A stretch of DNA of 64,000 bases from Firmicutes bacterium HGW-Firmicutes-7 (GCA_002841375.1 PGZO01000004.1:62001-126000), one strand, 5' to 3'; positions 16,580-25,073 are shown, counted from the first letter of the stretch. Translations and numbers: made by a program. Notes: generated by a model not told the origin, from the sequence alone.

Positions 16580-17458
16580 CTAATTTAGGGTAATCAAGTA
16601 ACGAGAAGTAAATGAAGCGCTTGGTTCTAATGATTGTATACCTAATTTTTCTTTTAAGAGACCACTTGTGGTTACTTCATCTGCGATCCCAAACCATGGT
16701 TCAATGCATACAAAGGGTGCATCTTTTTGGGGAGGGGACCATATGCCAACATATGGAAAGTCTTCGAAGGTAACGGATATGAAATGATCGGTTTTATCAC
16801 ATTGAATAGAAATAGTATTTTTATTAACTGTCTCATAAATAAGTGCGTCAATGTCAAATAAACTTCTATTCAAATTAATGTTCGTATTTGTACTGACTTG
16901 CTGCTTATTTAAAGTATCTAAATAGGGTCCCGATAACGGAATCTGTGTTCTTATTTGTTTAGGTGAAAAAGTTAAGTAGTAATCTTCAAATTTAGTGTCA
17001 TTAGTCAAGGGCACATTAAAGCCTGGGTGTGCACCGATAGAAAAGTACATTGTTTCTTTTTTATTTAAATTTTCAACAAAGTAGGTTATATCAATCGTAT
17101 TTTCTTCGAGTGTATATGTAATCGTTAAGCGAAAATCATAAGGATACATTAATTTTATAGATGGGTTAGAGGTTAAGCACAAGCTTACTTTAGAATCACT
17201 TTGAGAGGTGACTTCAAAAAGGCAATCTCTTGCGAATCCATGTTGCCCCATCGTATAGATTTGCCCCTCAAGTTCATAGTGATCATTTTTTAAACGTCCA
17301 ACGATAGGAAAAAGTACTGGTGCCGTTCTTCCCCAATAAGTGTTATCCCCTTGCCACAAGTATTCAAGATCGGAGCTTTGATTTTTTATACTTAAAAGTT
17401 CTGCCCCTTTTTCGTCTACTAAAACTGTTAAATCCTGGTTTTGAATTTGAATGGTCAT
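16580..17458 (-). CDS. Aldose 1-epimerase family protein (LacX-like)
   Basis: This is a 292-residue galactose-mutarotase-fold protein. The opening VDEKGAELLSIKNQSSDLEYLWQGDNTYWGR region, the segment PVLFPIVGRLKNDHY and the later IGAHPGFNVPL with a conserved histidine fit the LacX/YphB branch of the aldose-1-epimerase family. The branch interconverts anomers of sugars or sugar-like molecules. The true substrate is unknown. It faces iolG tail to tail and is divergent from the DUF2294 gene. TATAAT (complement of 17520-17525) with an upstream TG is a plausible extended -10 promoter. AGGAGAAT is its ribosome site. It may serve the neighbouring sugar pathway, but that is a guess. Confidence 0.8.
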   Translation of the reverse strand: MTIQIQNQDLTVLVDEKGAELLSIKNQSSDLEYLWQGDNTYWGRTAPVLFPIVGRLKNDHYELEGQIYTMGQHGFARDCLFEVTSQSDSKVSLCLTSNPSIKLMYPYDFRLTITYTLEENTIDITYFVENLNKKETMYFSIGAHPGFNVPLTNDTKFEDYYLTFSPKQIRTQIPLSGPYLDTLNKQQVSTNTNINLNRSLFDIDALIYETVNKNTISIQCDKTDHFISVTFEDFPYVGIWSPPQKDAPFVCIEPWFGIADEVTTSGLLKEKLGIQSLEPSASFTSRYLITLN

Positions 17459-17559
17459 AGTCGATTCTCCTATAATAATTTAGATGAAAGATTCATTGAC
17501 GCTAGTACATATAGTGACCATTATATCATATGGAAACTAAAGGATAAATAAAATATGTA

Positions 17560-17588
17560 TTGATTTTTATGTATTTACATGGTATATT
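17560..17588 (+). promoter_or_regulatory. Promoter of the DUF2294 gene
   Basis: TTGATT at 17560-17565 and TATATT at 17583-17588 are 17 bases apart, 30 bases before the ATG of the DUF2294 gene. Confidence 0.6.
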
Positions 17589-17618
17589 TTTTGAGTAAGT
17601 TTAAAAAGGTGGGATTTG

Positions 17619-17981
17619 ATGACTAAAGGGCAAGCTGAAGCTAAAATAAGTGAAGCAGTCAGTAAGTTTGAGATAGAATTTATGGGTAGAGGCCCAAAGC
17701 AAATTAAAACAGTGATTATTCAAGATTTAATAATAGTAAGACTCAAGGGCTTCCTAAGTCAATCAGAACAAAAATTGGCAGAGAACAGTCAAGGAGTTGA
17801 ATTGCTAAAAAAAGTTAGGGTAACACTATTTGAGAGTGCTAGAAGCTATTTAGAGGCCCTTATTAAAGAGATTATTGAAGTAGATGTTATAAGTACACAC
17901 TCAGATGTTAGCACAAAAACAGGTGAAAAAATTATCGTAATTACTATTAGTGAAAATCTAGAAGATGGATTTGGAAAATAG
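17619..17981 (+). CDS. DUF2294 family protein
   Basis: This small 120-residue protein of the DUF2294 type shows the family pattern GQAEAKISEAVSKFEIEFMGRGPK at the N-terminus, then VRLKGFLSQSEQKLAE, and near the end STHSDVSTKTGEKIIVITI. Members are often annotated as Na-translocating decarboxylase related without experimental support, and the function is unknown. It has no signal peptide, membrane segment or cysteine. The start is ATG 19 bases after an AAAGGTGGG site begins; a TTG one codon earlier is possible. It is a single-gene unit with its own promoter and terminator. Confidence 0.8.
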   Translation: MTKGQAEAKISEAVSKFEIEFMGRGPKQIKTVIIQDLIIVRLKGFLSQSEQKLAENSQGVELLKKVRVTLFESARSYLEALIKEIIEVDVISTHSDVSTKTGEKIIVITISENLEDGFGK

Positions 17982-18030
17982 AATACAATTTGGAAGATTA
18001 GATGAAGGGTTGAAAAATCAGTCGTAGTAT

Positions 18031-18079
18031 AATCCAATATCTGTAAGCTTTAATTAGCTATAGATATTGGATTTTTATT
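18031..18079 (+). terminator. Terminator after the DUF2294 gene
   Basis: AATCCAATATCT at 18031-18042 pairs with AGATATTGGATT at 18062-18073, followed by TTTATTTTT. The whole is about 50 bases after the stop codon. Confidence 0.85.
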
Positions 18080-18214
18080 TTTGCATATAAATTATGAAAT
18101 CCAATGAAATAATTAAGGTAGGAGGTGTTTTAGCAGTAAGTTAACTGGAATTTATTATGTAACATAAATTAAAAGATTTAGAAAAAAATAAATAATAAAA
18201 TAGGAAGTGAAAAG

Positions 18215-20092
18215 ATGGAAAATATATTAAATAAGATGATTTTACCCGATGAATTAAAAGCACTATTAAATAAGTCAGACAAGATTACAATTCCAGAAAG
18301 CCGTGTTGAACTTTTTAATCTTGCATTAGGTGGAGAAAATAAAGATTTTTTTGAAGTTGCTTACGATGTTCCAGGAAAGGGACGTGTTGTAGAAGCTACC
18401 GTTGCAAAAGGTAAGAATGGTGCAATAGTCAATTATATGGATCCGTACCTTAGAAGACGTGACCCAGATTCGATGGTGATTGCAGATGCTGGGAAAACGG
18501 ACAAGATACGTTATGCAGACAAATATGGATGTGAGTTTGATACGCTTAGGAAAATGACCTTTGATTGGTTATCAGAACAAAATCTTATCCTTATGCCATT
18601 TATGGCTGGAGGAGATGGATTAGGATATCCTGCACTTCTTGTTGCACCAGATAATGCAGGTTTCTTTGCGGCAGGGCTTGCTGATTTACAGGGCTTCATC
18701 CCTGGTAGTGAAGTGGAAGCTGGGTTTAAGCCAAAAGCAATAATATACCTTGCACCGACTTTTAGGCACACCCATTTTGATGAAAAACAAATGGTCGTGC
18801 ACAATAGGCTTGAAGAAGAGTATGAGCTATTCTCATATAATCTATACCCAGGGCCAAGTGCAAAAAAAGGTATTTATGGCGTGCTATTGAAAATAGGAGA
18901 GGAAGAAGGATGGGTAACGTTACATGGATCAACTGTTCGGGTAATAACGCCTTACGAAGCCATCATAACTATAATGCATGAAGGTGCAAGTGGCGGTGGT
19001 AAAAGCGAGATGATAGAGGAGCTTCATAGAGAACTTGATGGAAGGATTTTAATAGGTAAAAATCTTGAAACTTCAGACAAGATATATATTGAGCTTACAG
19101 AGACTTGTGAATTAAGACCGATCACAGATGATATGGCACTATGTCATCCTAAGCTTCAAAATGAAAGTAAAAAGTTGGTGGTGACAGATGCTGAAAAAGG
19201 CTGGTTTTTAAGAACGAATCATATAAAACGATATGGAACAGATCCATATCTTGAGAATTTATGTATTCACCCACAGGAACCATTGATTTTTATAAATTAT
19301 GATGCAGCGCCAGGATCAACCTGTCTGCTTTGGGAACATACGATGGATGACCCAGAAACGCCATGTCCAAATCCAAGGGTAATAATGCCTAGAAGCTTTG
19401 TACCAAATATAGTAGATGAACCTGTTGAAGTAGATTTAAGAAGCTTTGGTGTACGAACACCTCCTTGTACGAAAGAAAGTCCTACATATGGAATTTTAGG
19501 GCTGTTTCATATTCTTCCTCCAGCCCTTGCTTGGCTGTGGAGATTAGTAGCACCTAGAGGACATGATAATCCAAGTATTACAAGTTCAGAAGGTATGAGT
19601 AGTGAAGGTGTTGGTTCTTATTGGCCATTTGCCACTGGCAAGATGGTAGACCAAGCAAATCTGCTGCTTAAACAAATAGTAGACACCTCTAATACGAGGT
19701 ATATATTAGTACCAAATCAGCACATAGGAGCATATAAGGTTGGATTTATGCCACAATGGATAGCAAGGGAATATCTTGCCCGTCGTGGCAGCACGAAATT
19801 TAATCCACAGCAATTAATCGAATCAAGGTGTGCTCTTTTAGGGTATGCTTTAAGCAATATTAAAATTGATGGTACATTTATTGCAAAGGACTTGTTAGAA
19901 GTGAACAAACAACCAGAAGTTGGAAATGAAGGCTTTGATGCAGGGTCAAAAATACTAATTGATTTCTTCAAAGAAGAATTGGAAAAGTATAATACATCTG
20001 AACTCGATCCTTTGGGCAAGCAAATAATTGAGTGTTGTTTAAATAACGGTACTGTTGAGGACTATATAAGATTAATACCAATGAAATTTTAA
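18215..20092 (+). CDS. Large P-loop protein, DUF4914-like (PEP carboxykinase-related fold)
   Basis: This is a 625-residue cytoplasmic protein that I place in the DUF4914 family, whose members are uncharacterised. Residues 257-264 read GASGGGKS, a kinase-1a P-loop like that of PEP carboxykinase rather than of ABC or AAA proteins. Other notable stretches are FMAGGDGLGYPALLVAPDNA, TFRHTHFDEKQMVVHNRLEE, LLWEHTMDDPETPCPNPRVI and ITSSEGMSSEGVGSYWPFATG. The last resembles nucleotide- or substrate-handling loops. No signal peptide or membrane segment is present. GGAAGTGAAAAG precedes ATG 18215, and it stands alone between two terminators. The reaction is unknown. A nucleotide-dependent decarboxylase or kinase is a guess from the fold. 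Confidence 0.65.
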   Translation: MENILNKMILPDELKALLNKSDKITIPESRVELFNLALGGENKDFFEVAYDVPGKGRVVEATVAKGKNGAIVNYMDPYLRRRDPDSMVIADAGKTDKIRYADKYGCEFDTLRKMTFDWLSEQNLILMPFMAGGDGLGYPALLVAPDNAGFFAAGLADLQGFIPGSEVEAGFKPKAIIYLAPTFRHTHFDEKQMVVHNRLEEEYELFSYNLYPGPSAKKGIYGVLLKIGEEEGWVTLHGSTVRVITPYEAIITIMHEGASGGGKSEMIEELHRELDGRILIGKNLETSDKIYIELTETCELRPITDDMALCHPKLQNESKKLVVTDAEKGWFLRTNHIKRYGTDPYLENLCIHPQEPLIFINYDAAPGSTCLLWEHTMDDPETPCPNPRVIMPRSFVPNIVDEPVEVDLRSFGVRTPPCTKESPTYGILGLFHILPPALAWLWRLVAPRGHDNPSITSSEGMSSEGVGSYWPFATGKMVDQANLLLKQIVDTSNTRYILVPNQHIGAYKVGFMPQWIAREYLARRGSTKFNPQQLIESRCALLGYALSNIKIDGTFIAKDLLEVNKQPEVGNEGFDAGSKILIDFFKEELEKYNTSELDPLGKQIIECCLNNGTVEDYIRLIPMKF

Positions 20093-20120
20093 TTTAACAT
20101 AAAAAAAGTGGTGCATTAAA

Positions 20121-20171
20121 AAACAAACTGCAGGATGCTGGAATATCAACAACAGTAACTGTAGTTTGTTT
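20121..20171. terminator. Bidirectional terminator between converging genes
   Basis: AAACAAACTGCAG at 20121-20133 pairs with CTGTAGTTTGTTT at 20159-20171 (one G-U pair). It has T-rich flanks on both strands. It separates the DUF4914-like gene from the converging DUF2935-like gene. Confidence 0.75.
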
Positions 20172-20180
20172 TGCTTAACG

Positions 20181-20627
20181 TTATATTTGTTGTTTTAAAT
20201 CTTTAAATAAATCAAGCATAAAAGCTTGTTCGTTAATAATATGTTTCACCAATTCTTGCCAAACCATATTCTCTTTTCCAATATCTAATAATTGGGGGTA
20301 AAAGGATATTGCTTTTGAATCATAAAGTATAAAATCTGTAATTGCTTTTTTTACGCTTACGATATCTTTGCTGTTTAGCTTAGGCGTTCGATCTACACTT
20401 TTTTTTAAGGTTAAGACATTTTTGTATAATTCTATAAAATTTTTCTGTATATGATCAAGGTTATCTACAGCTTCTTTAGGTAGGTCGACTTTTGAAAGAG
20501 AAGCAACTGTTTTTAGAAAAATTGGATGATCACTTGAAATGTGACTCCACAAGCGAAGTTCGTTAAAAATACAAGTAAGTTCAGTTGCATAAGTATAACA
20601 ATACATAAGTTTCTCCAAATAATTCAC
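20181..20627 (-). CDS. Helical DUF2935-like protein
   Basis: This 148-residue, probably all-helical protein has, near the N-terminus, a pattern of the DUF2935 type: E-L-R-L-W-S-H-I-S-S-D-H-P-I-F, and near the end H-I-I-N-E-Q. Acidic and histidine residues spaced along helices suggest a ferritin- or hemerythrin-like metal-binding bundle. DUF2935 proteins are usually about twice this length with two such units, so this may be a single-unit member or only a distant relative. No function is known for it. It converges on the DUF4914-like gene and diverges from the 46-residue gene. Confidence 0.55.
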   Translation of the reverse strand: MNYLEKLMYCYTYATELTCIFNELRLWSHISSDHPIFLKTVASLSKVDLPKEAVDNLDHIQKNFIELYKNVLTLKKSVDRTPKLNSKDIVSVKKAITDFILYDSKAISFYPQLLDIGKENMVWQELVKHIINEQAFMLDLFKDLKQQI

Positions 20628-20742
20628 ATTACTATAGTATATGAGCTTTATAAAAAAAGGTACTTAAATAATTATAAGCGGTATAAAAATTTGTTGTTAC
20701 ATATATACTAAATAAATCACTTTATAGAAAGGAGACCATCGT

Positions 20743-20883
20743 ATGAATCATAATAAAAATAGAGAACGAGATAGAGAAAAAAGTAATCCTGAGCTTAGAA
20801 AGATGCAACCAAAAGATAATGAGGACATTGGGATTATTGATGGTAAAAAGGTAGGTGTACATGAAAGTAAGCATGAAAAATAG
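20743..20883 (+). CDS. Small hydrophilic protein of 46 residues, unknown
   Basis: An ATG at 20743 follows AGAAAGGAG with good spacing, and the frame runs 46 codons to TAG 20881. The product begins MNHNKNRERDREK and includes the segment DIGIIDGKKVGVHESK. It is very rich in Lys, Arg, Glu and Asp with no cysteine, signal peptide or membrane segment. A strong intrinsic terminator follows 17 bases after the stop, so the unit looks like a real monocistronic gene. I recognise no family. A small spore or nucleic-acid-binding protein would fit its charge but is speculation. Confidence 0.6.
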   Translation: MNHNKNRERDREKSNPELRKMQPKDNEDIGIIDGKKVGVHESKHEK

Positions 20884-20899
20884 TTCTTACATTTTAGAG

Positions 20900-20932
20900 G
20901 CTATCTCATAATTCAAATGAGATAGCTTTTTT
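20900..20932 (+). terminator. Terminator of the 46-residue gene
   Basis: GCTATCTCAT at 20900-20909 pairs with ATGAGATAGC at 20917-20926, followed by TTTTTT. Confidence 0.9.
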
Positions 20933-21123
20933 AACCTAACCAAAACATCATTGACTGTGTGTCATTTTTATAACAAATTAAATATAATTATTAACCTCAT
21001 AAGAAACTATTAGATGTTTTGTATATTCTATGATAAAATCAATGAAATGGAAGTTAATACAAGTTTAATATAAGAAGGCTGACCCACATCAATGGGCAAG
21101 AGAGACAGGAGAAAAAATCTAAA

Positions 21124-22350
21124 ATGAATAAATCTTGGAAGAAAAATACAATACTTTTTGTAGCTAGCCAAACAATATCGCTTTTTGGTTCATCACTGGT
21201 TCAATATGCAATACTATGGCACATTACTTTGAAAACACAGTCAGGTATAATGATGATGATTTCAATTGTTTGTGGTTTCCTACCTACTTTTTTTCTTTCT
21301 CCATTTGCAGGAGTATGGGCTGATCGATATAACCGTAAAATACTTATTATCCTATCAGACACATTCATTGCAGTTTCAACACTCATTTTAGCAATACTTT
21401 TTTATGCAGGGTATGATATGCTCTGGTTGCTATTTTTGATGTCTGCCATACGTGCACTTGGGGCTGCAATACAAGCACCAGCAGTTGGGGCTTTTCTTCC
21501 TCAAATTGTACCTGAAGATAAGCTTACAAGAGTAAATGCAATCAATGGGAGTATACAAGCAACTGTTATGCTAGCATCTCCGATGCTAAGTGGCGTGCTT
21601 ATGACCATTGCTACGTTAGAAGCGATATTTTTTGTTGACGTCATTACAGCAGCGATCGCAGTGACTGTGTTAGTGCTGTTTTTAAAAGTGCCTGCCCATG
21701 CAAAAGCTTTAAGTAAACAAGCGAACAGTTTCTTTGTTGATATGGTTGAGGGTATATCGTATATAAAGAATCATGCATATGTTAAAAAATTCTTTTTGTT
21801 TTGTGCTTTCTTCTTTTTATTTGCTGCGCCAGCTGCATTTTTGACGCCATTACAAGTAGCACGTACTTTTGGTGACGATGTATGGCGGTTAACAGCAATT
21901 GAAATAACATTTTCAATTGGTATGATGTTAGGAGGGGGCATTATGGCTTCCTGGGGAGGATTTAAAAACAAAGTACATACTATGACGATGTCTAGTCTTT
22001 TAATCGGCGTTTGTACGGTGGCCCTTGGCGTAGTTCCTGTGTTTTGGATATATTTAATCTTTATGGGATTGGTAGGCCTTGCAATACCATTATTTAATAC
22101 ACCATCAACCGTTTTGCTACAAGAAAAAGTTGACGAAGATTTTCTTGGAAGGGTGTTTGGTGTTTTAAGTATGATTATTAGTACAATGATGCCCCTTGGC
22201 ATGCTTTTATTTGGACCGCTAGCGGACATTATTAAAATTGAATGGCTACTTATAGCAACCGGTATGTTAATGTTTGTCCAGGGATTTTTCTTGTTAAGTA
22301 GCAAGGTACTTGTTGAAGCAGGAAAACCCGTAGTAAAACCAGAAGTGTAG
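21124..22350 (+). CDS. MFS efflux transporter, macrolide-exporter (Mef) type
   Basis: This 408-residue major-facilitator protein has about twelve hydrophobic segments. The N-terminus (FVASQTISLFGSSLVQYAIL) and the loop between helices 2 and 3 (SPFAGVWADRYNRK) are typical of the MFS_3/Mef group of drug exporters. VNAINGSIQ and a helix 7-8 loop follow the same pattern. The start is an ATG preceded by GACAGGAG. It lies alone, with a leader of roughly 200 bases in which I see no clear promoter. Many relatives are annotated as macrolide exporters without proof, so the substrate is unknown here. Confidence 0.8.
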   Translation: MNKSWKKNTILFVASQTISLFGSSLVQYAILWHITLKTQSGIMMMISIVCGFLPTFFLSPFAGVWADRYNRKILIILSDTFIAVSTLILAILFYAGYDMLWLLFLMSAIRALGAAIQAPAVGAFLPQIVPEDKLTRVNAINGSIQATVMLASPMLSGVLMTIATLEAIFFVDVITAAIAVTVLVLFLKVPAHAKALSKQANSFFVDMVEGISYIKNHAYVKKFFLFCAFFFLFAAPAAFLTPLQVARTFGDDVWRLTAIEITFSIGMMLGGGIMASWGGFKNKVHTMTMSSLLIGVCTVALGVVPVFWIYLIFMGLVGLAIPLFNTPSTVLLQEKVDEDFLGRVFGVLSMIISTMMPLGMLLFGPLADIIKIEWLLIATGMLMFVQGFFLLSSKVLVEAGKPVVKPEV

Positions 22351-22425
22351 CCAGATAAGTAAGAGGATTTGATGATTGTTTTTGGAAATAATTAAGTTTA
22401 GATGAATAAAGGGAGGATATTATTA

Positions 22426-23244
22426 ATGGAATTTATTGAAATAATTAAGGCAATTATTCTTGGTATTGTTGAGGGGGTCACCGAATGGTTACCAATCAGT
22501 AGTACGGGACATATGATTTTAGTTGATGAGTTTTTACAACTTAATATGAGTGAGGCATTTAAAGAAATGTTTTTCGTAGTTATTCAGCTTGGTGCAATTA
22601 TGGCAGTAGTGGTCCTTTATTGGAAAAAGCTCATTCCTTTCTCCAAAAAAGAAAAAATAACATTAGATCAAGACACGATTCAACTTTGGTTCAAGATACT
22701 TGCAGCCTGTGTACCTGCTGGAATTATTGGTATTTTGTTTGATGATAAAATTAATGCCATGTTTTATAACTATCAGACAGTTGCAATCACTTTGATTGTG
22801 TATGGGATTTTGTTTATAGTTATTGAAAGTACAAATAGAAGTGCTAATATTAATGAGCTATCAGAAATTTCCTATAAAACTGCACTGATGATAGGCATAT
22901 TTCAAGTATTGTCATTAATCCCTGGTACATCACGTTCTGGGGCAACGATACTTGGCGCAATATTAATAGGAACATCAAGAACTGTTGCAGCAGAATTCAC
23001 CTTTTTCTTGGCTATTCCAGTTATGTTCGGAGCAAGCTTAATAAAAGCCTACAAATTTGGGTTAGTGGTAACAAATGATGAACTTATTATTTTAGTAACC
23101 GGGATGATCACAGCTTTTGTAGTATCAATATTAGCTATTAAGTTCTTGATGGGTTATATTAAAAAGCACGATTTCAAGGTGTTTGGGTGGTATAGAATTG
23201 TGTTAGGTGCCCTAGTAATTTTATACTTCATGTTTATAAATTGA
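22426..23244 (+). CDS. uppP: Undecaprenyl-diphosphatase UppP (BacA)
   Basis: This is a membrane phosphatase that recycles undecaprenyl diphosphate to the monophosphate lipid carrier for cell-wall synthesis; high dosage gives bacitracin resistance. At 272 residues with about eight hydrophobic segments it matches the family. Both signature motifs are present: [15 protein letters not shown] near residues 17-31 and [10 protein letters not shown] near 165. The frame is open from an upstream ATG at 22402, but GGGAGG at 22411-22416 sets the start at ATG 22426. Its stop codon abuts the stop codon of the converging LiaF-like gene with no base between. Confidence 0.95.
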   Translation: MEFIEIIKAIILGIVEGVTEWLPISSTGHMILVDEFLQLNMSEAFKEMFFVVIQLGAIMAVVVLYWKKLIPFSKKEKITLDQDTIQLWFKILAACVPAGIIGILFDDKINAMFYNYQTVAITLIVYGILFIVIESTNRSANINELSEISYKTALMIGIFQVLSLIPGTSRSGATILGAILIGTSRTVAAEFTFFLAIPVMFGASLIKAYKFGLVVTNDELIILVTGMITAFVVSILAIKFLMGYIKKHDFKVFGWYRIVLGALVILYFMFIN

Positions 23245-23919
23245 CTATTTTATTTCTATTCCACCGCATATAATAAAACATTTGATAGTAACTACCTTTG
23301 CTGATGGGCTTAACACTTTGTTGGGGCTTCGTTTATTATCCCAACCACCAAGTAGAGGTAGCCCTTTCATCTCTACTCGCCAATCATCAGGAACTTTGAA
23401 GGTAATACCTCCAAAGGCTGTAAAGGCATCAATGACAACTGGTTCATCCGTCAAAATGATAGAATTTCTTAGGTCAATATCAATGCCACCAAAAATTGCA
23501 GTGACTTCTCCGCCTCTAAAATCTTGAGAGGTATTAATTATATTTGCGCCAGAGAAAATAACAGTATTATTCAGCGTATTTAAGTTAAAGCTTTGCTTTG
23601 TTTTAGGGAATACAAACCATAATCCTATTACGATAATTAATGTTGGCCAGAGTAATTCCCATATATTAACGCCTGTAAAAAACCATCCGAGGGTTTTTAA
23701 CTGATAAAATATCCCAAGTAGAATAGCGATGATTCCTAAAGAGTTGCGAGTTGACCGATCTAGCAAGCTATAAAAACCAAAGAAAACGAGGAGTAATGGC
23801 CAATAGGTTTTTAGAAGATTTTCATCTAATATACCAAGTGTATTTAATAATATAGCAAGACCAACTAAAATAATAATAATACCTAAAAAAATACGTTTAC
23901 TGGGTTTATGCTTATCCAT
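23245..23919 (-). CDS. LiaF-like membrane protein (DUF5668 N-terminus)
   Basis: This 224-residue protein has four N-terminal hydrophobic segments (roughly residues 9-27, 38-52, 60-76 and 86-104; DUF5668/LiaF transmembrane domain). A beta-rich soluble C-terminal half follows (VIFSGANIINTSQDFRGGEV and GGITFKVPDDWRVEMKG), as in LiaF and related cell-wall-stress proteins. LiaF restrains the LiaRS two-component system in Bacillus, but no kinase or regulator lies next to this gene, so it may be a stand-alone relative. A GGAGGCATC site precedes its ATG. It converges with uppP, another envelope gene. Confidence 0.75.
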   Translation of the reverse strand: MDKHKPSKRIFLGIIIILVGLAILLNTLGILDENLLKTYWPLLLVFFGFYSLLDRSTRNSLGIIAILLGIFYQLKTLGWFFTGVNIWELLWPTLIIVIGLWFVFPKTKQSFNLNTLNNTVIFSGANIINTSQDFRGGEVTAIFGGIDIDLRNSIILTDEPVVIDAFTAFGGITFKVPDDWRVEMKGLPLLGGWDNKRSPNKVLSPSAKVVTIKCFIICGGIEIK

Positions 23920-24071
23920 TTTATGATGCCTCCGATTTTATTGAATAGGTGTTTATAATAATCTACAGATGTTTATAACATCATTATATACATTAATGGG
24001 TGATTAATCTATTAGGAAATGGTTAAAAATTAATTAGAGCATTTAAAAATGAATTCATGTAAGTAGCAGAA

Positions 24072-24114
24072 GCTCTTTTTATGGCTTCGTAGGAAAGTAG
24101 AACTTTCCTACGAA
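24072..24114. repeat. Long hairpin repeat element, copy 2 (inverted relative to copy 1)
   Basis: GCTCTTTTTATGGCTTCGTA followed by GGAAAGTAGAACTTTCCTAC is the reverse complement of most of 7099-7138. Here the core forms a perfect 13-bp stem (TTCGTAGGAAAGT at 24086-24098 with 24102-24114). About 75 bases further on, TTTCCTACTGGATAAAAA at 24189-24206 resembles the other end of copy 1, as though this copy carries an insertion. It lies between the LiaF-like and BusR-like genes. Confidence 0.65.
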
Positions 24115-24200
24115 AATAAACTTGATATGTGACGTCGAAACTTTCATGTTTTATTTCATTCTAGTTGGTGAATATATTTCATGAAAGGTTTCCTACTGGA

Positions 24201-24227
24201 TAAAAAAAGAATCCAATTAAGGATTCT
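24201..24227 (-). terminator. Terminator of the BusR-like gene
   Basis: On the minus strand AGAATCC, a 6-base loop and GGATTCT are followed by seven T. The stem ends just after the stop codon at 24230. Confidence 0.9.
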
Positions 24228-24229
24228 AT

Positions 24230-24850
24230 CTATTCATTAACCCAAATTGTCATACGGTCTAAGCATTCTAAACTGCCAACAAATAAGAGGTGGTCGCCTT
24301 CTTGAAAAACTTCATAAGGTCCAGGTGAGACAATTAATTGATCTTTTCTCCTTACGCCAACAACCGTTGCGCCGGAGTAATACCATACTTTTAGATCAGC
24401 CATACTTTTACCAATAAAATGACTTTTTTTAGGAATGGGCAACTCTAAAGGTATAATTTGGTCACTATGCTTTAGACGATTGGAGTAATCAATTATTTGT
24501 TTGATAATACCATCTATCTCGGTATCAATTTTTTTCTTTTGCTTATCTAAATCATGCATGCGACCTTGAAGTTCATAAATACTCTCTCTTGCTCTAAATC
24601 TACCAATGAATTCTTCTGCTCGTTCGTGAGAAGCTACGTATATTCCACTACTAGGAACCACTTTAACTATTTGCATATCTTCTAATATACGCATAGCTCT
24701 TCTAATCGTCTCGGGTGAAACGTTATATTCACTTGCCAATGAAGAGCGGCCTCTTATTTTTTGATTATGACCAAATTCGCTTTTATAAATCCGACCTGCC
24801 ATATCAACAGCAATTTTCATGTAGATAGGAACACTGTATCTTTTACTCAT
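24230..24850 (-). CDS. GntR-type regulator with RCK_C domain (BusR-like)
   Basis: This 206-residue protein has three parts: a GntR winged helix (residues about 5-75, with RGRSSLASEYNVSPETIRRAMRIL), a charged coiled coil (about 85-125) and a C-terminal RCK_C/TrkA_C domain (about 135-206, with VVGVRRKDQLIVSPGPYEVFQEGDHLLFVGS). This architecture is that of BusR, which represses osmolyte or potassium transporters in response to cyclic di-AMP. Cyclic di-AMP binding is therefore likely but inferred. No busAB or potassium transporter lies next to it, so its targets are elsewhere or it controls itself through the paired operator upstream. A terminator follows at once, so it is monocistronic. Confidence 0.85.
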   Translation of the reverse strand: MSKRYSVPIYMKIAVDMAGRIYKSEFGHNQKIRGRSSLASEYNVSPETIRRAMRILEDMQIVKVVPSSGIYVASHERAEEFIGRFRARESIYELQGRMHDLDKQKKKIDTEIDGIIKQIIDYSNRLKHSDQIIPLELPIPKKSHFIGKSMADLKVWYYSGATVVGVRRKDQLIVSPGPYEVFQEGDHLLFVGSLECLDRMTIWVNE

Positions 24851-24914
24851 AATTCACCTTTTTCTTATTTTGATGGATGGTTTTAGTGTCGAAGTATATA
24901 GTTGTTCTTTCTTG

Positions 24915-24951
24915 CACAACATATTGTTTTAAGCATACACAATATGTTGTG
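24915..24951. promoter_or_regulatory. Paired operator upstream of the BusR-like gene
   Basis: CACAACATATTG at 24915-24926 and CAATATGTTGTG at 24940-24951 are perfect inverted copies. Each is itself close to palindromic (ACACAA-N4-TTGTGT in the second). Their starts are 25 bp apart. BusR proteins are tetramers that bind two sites at once, so the layout fits autoregulation. This is an inference from spacing and architecture. Confidence 0.55.
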
Positions 24952-25073
24952 TAAGAATTAGAGTAACTTACTTTTGATACTATAACCATGGTATAATTAT
25001 ACTACAAATGACGACTTATTAACAATTGTTTTTAAACGAATATATATTAATTTTATATAGAAGGAGATTACAA

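Noticed and set aside
21075-21110. CCCACATCAATGGG before the MFS gene as a riboswitch or attenuator
   Set aside because: The stem is only four or five base pairs with no conserved aptamer features and no T-run.
21771-22304. Minus-strand open frame of 177 codons within the MFS transporter gene
   Set aside because: Shadow of a well-supported transporter gene; no family resemblance and no ribosome site.
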